34,228 bases of DNA, from contig JACNLW010000024.1 of assembly GCA_014381305.1 (NCBI GenBank), forward strand, positions 1 to 34,228. Direction: 5' to 3'. The notes beneath the pieces are model-generated. The model worked only from the letters and a program-made list of their open reading frames with translations, was not told where the DNA came from and searched no databases. Source of the stretch: Planctomycetota bacterium. GTDB lineage: Bacteria; Planctomycetota; Phycisphaerae; Phycisphaerales; SM1A02. The position numbers and the translations under genes are program-made. This document shows positions 32,837-34,228 of the stretch, piece after piece (position 1 is the stretch's first letter; every line of letters begins with the position of its first letter).

Positions 32837-32842
32837 TACAAT
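32837..32842 (+). promoter_or_regulatory. Putative -10 box (TACAAT) of tRNA-Leu
   Basis: TACAAT lies 13 nt upstream of the first tRNA base, a suitable distance for a short 5' leader. The expected -35 region (about 32814) is not close to the consensus. Confidence 0.45.
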
Positions 32843-32851
32843 CCCATCCCC

Positions 32852-34225
32852 TTAAGCGCGAGTGGCGGAATTGGCAGACGCGCCAGCTTGAGGTGCTGGT
32901 GGGAGTAAAATCCCGTGGAGGTTCGAGTCCTCTCTCGCGCATTGAGTAACACCTACCTGTTCCTGCATGTGGGTGTTTCTTCTTGCACCATCTACACTTA
33001 CAGATTCACTGCGAAAACGCTGTGCAACACGATTCATGCCCAAACCGCTGGGTACTGATGCGCATTTGGATGCACTTTTTGATCCTTCATTTTTACCCAT
33101 AGAATCATCCAACACCGCACGCATCCAGTGTTCATCCGTTACTTGGAAATAGTGTTCTTTTGCAACCTTTGGAGTATTGCCTAGCCACTTGGTAAGTACA
33201 TGCTCTGGATACTTATCTGCCAACTCAGTAGCACAGGATGACCGAAGGTTCTGCCATAACTTTACCCAAGGTTCAACTCCTGCCCTTTTGATGATCCGTT
33301 GAAAGTGGGTTCGAAGGTTTTGCGTCGGATTCCTGTAGCGTTGAAGAACGAATTCACAATCCGTTGGTGCCGCTTCTCTCGCATCTTCAATCAATGGACG
33401 CAATGCTGGGAAGATTGGACAAACCCGATTCCCCTTGCCGTGGTGTTCTGTCTTGGGGCTCGTTATCGTCATTGTGTTGCCATCTAAGGAGATGTCCTCC
33501 CACTTCAACGCAACCACTTCTGACGGAATCCGCAGCCCAGCATACCGAGCCAACCCAACAATCAAACGCCATTCTGCACTTGGACATGCTTCGATTACCT
33601 TCTCAATAGTTGGTCTGTCTACAAAGTGGTAACGGTCGTGATTGCCACGCACAACTACTGGCAATCCCTTGAATGGGTTCATAGTGATTGCCTTCATATC
33701 GATTGCTTCATTGAAAAACTGAATAGCAGTCGCACAAGAACGGTTTGTCGTTGCCTCAGACAATCCACTATCAAGCAATGACCTACGCCACTGTTTTGCG
33801 TCACCAGTTGCAATGTCTGAAAGCCTACGATCTTTACCAAAGTAGTCAACAAGACGCCTTCTAATTTGCCCATAAAATCTACGCGTTATGCTTTTTACAT
33901 CAGTACGACTTTCGATGTACGAGCCAATGAACGCGTCGAGCGTATTCGCGACATCAGGACGATACTCGCGATGGATCAAATCCAAATCTGCAAGTTTTTC
34001 AATCAAACCTGTTTTGCCTTTTCGTTGCTGAACTATCCATTCCTGAGTGGCGGGTGATGGCTGATGACCAGCCAACTTTGCAGCCAAGATATCCTCCACT
34101 TTTGTTTTTACTTCGTTTGCAAGTTTCATTGTCATCTTGCCTAAAGAAACATAATGCCTTTTATTCGCAAATCTGAAATCAATTCGCTTACAACCGTTAA
34201 TTTTATTTTTTGTAATGCTTGCCAT
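32852..34225 (-). CDS. Tyrosine recombinase (integrase) reading into tRNA-Leu
   Basis: A 457-residue tyrosine recombinase. The N-terminal 60 residues resemble the arm-binding segment of planctomycete phage-type integrases (KRHYVSLGKMTMKLANEV). The core-binding domain is at about 90-185 and the catalytic domain at about 200-375. The catalytic set is Arg232 (YAGLRIPSE), Lys258 (SPKTEHHG), Gln325 in place of the first His with Arg328 (WQNLRSS), Asn350 in place of the second His (WLGNTPK) and Tyr359 (KEHYFQVTDEH). The Q/N substitutions are usual for the planctomycete clade. Residues 429-457 (starting CAREDSNLHG) are the antisense translation of the tRNA, so the true element-encoded protein may end differently before integration. 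The start lies 3 bp from the window edge, so no Shine-Dalgarno can be judged and the start is provisional. Confidence 0.9.
   Translation of the reverse strand: MASITKNKINGCKRIDFRFANKRHYVSLGKMTMKLANEVKTKVEDILAAKLAGHQPSPATQEWIVQQRKGKTGLIEKLADLDLIHREYRPDVANTLDAFIGSYIESRTDVKSITRRFYGQIRRRLVDYFGKDRRLSDIATGDAKQWRRSLLDSGLSEATTNRSCATAIQFFNEAIDMKAITMNPFKGLPVVVRGNHDRYHFVDRPTIEKVIEACPSAEWRLIVGLARYAGLRIPSEVVALKWEDISLDGNTMTITSPKTEHHGKGNRVCPIFPALRPLIEDAREAAPTDCEFVLQRYRNPTQNLRTHFQRIIKRAGVEPWVKLWQNLRSSCATELADKYPEHVLTKWLGNTPKVAKEHYFQVTDEHWMRAVLDDSMGKNEGSKSASKCASVPSGLGMNRVAQRFRSESVSVDGARRNTHMQEQVGVTQCAREDSNLHGILLPPAPQAGASANSATRA
32856..32941 (+). tRNA. tRNA-Leu (anticodon GAG)
   Basis: A full cloverleaf is visible. 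The acceptor stem GCGCGAG (32856-32862) pairs with CTCGCGC (32934-32940), followed by discriminator A. The anticodon arm CCAGC-TTGAGGT-GCTGG gives anticodon GAG (reads CUC/CUU). There is a long variable arm (TGGGAGTAAAATCCCG region), as expected for leucine, and a T arm GAGGTTCGAGTCCTC. CCA is not encoded. The distal end is the likely attachment site of the integrative element whose integrase lies on the opposite strand. Confidence 0.95.
32915..32941. other. Presumed attachment site (att) in 3' part of tRNA-Leu
   Basis: The integrase gene lies directly 3' of an intact tRNA-Leu and its ORF crosses the T arm and acceptor end. This is the usual layout of islands that integrate into a tRNA 3' end and restore it. 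The exact core cannot be delimited because the second copy would lie beyond 34228. No partial second copy is seen between 32942 and 34228. Confidence 0.5.
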
Positions 34226-34228
34226 TGT

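Overview
The window looks like a compact bacterial chromosome segment with a Gram-negative-type outer envelope: a KDO pathway (kdsA, kdsD, kdsC), a very large LptC/LptA-like protein, complex I subunits and several secreted or lipid-anchored proteins. The mix of these with McsA/McsB, a SpoIIE phosphatase, FG-GAP and PQQ propeller proteins, and an integrase with a Q/N-type active site typical of planctomycetes suggests a planctomycete, probably a marine Phycisphaerae-like lineage with a moderately AT-rich, streamlined genome. That placement is inference from gene content; there is no rRNA here.

Layout. (1) 1-5715: a three-gene secreted-protein island (Met-rich hypothetical, HtrA-type protease, FG-GAP propeller protein). 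It is bracketed by two arrays of palindromic modules that are inverted copies of each other, each array starting in the stop codon of the neighbouring gene. This is the most unusual structure in the window. (2) 5716-12851: scattered housekeeping genes: citrate synthase, rhomboid protease plus trpF, an amidohydrolase plus moaC, a lipoprotein, trpG and a DUF1444 protein. (3) 12997-16762: a tightly overlapped operon kdsA-mcsA-mcsB-gluQ-DUF192 lipoprotein, joining KDO synthesis to a protein-arginine-kinase module. (4) 16918-25211: SpoIIE phosphatase, ribE, PQQ propeller protein, purH, HNH nuclease, nuoB, STAS protein, YihY membrane protein and an RsuA/RluB pseudouridine synthase. (5) 25217-31735: scpA, divergent from an envelope operon kdsD - proteasome-like Ntn hydrolase - kdsC - giant LptC/LptA-like protein, followed by a lone nuoC. 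(6) 31736-32785: queE-queD for 7-deazaguanine synthesis. (7) 32856-34228: tRNA-Leu(GAG) with a tyrosine-recombinase ORF that runs antisense through the whole tRNA gene, marking the edge of an integrated element that continues beyond the right end.

Genes are packed extremely closely. Convergent pairs overlap or touch, many neighbours overlap by ATGA/GTGA, and the first genes of several transcription units have a TAnnnT box only about 6-9 nt before the start codon and no Shine-Dalgarno, which suggests leaderless mRNAs. Against this compactness the repeat arrays at 1-264 and 5372-5715 stand out.
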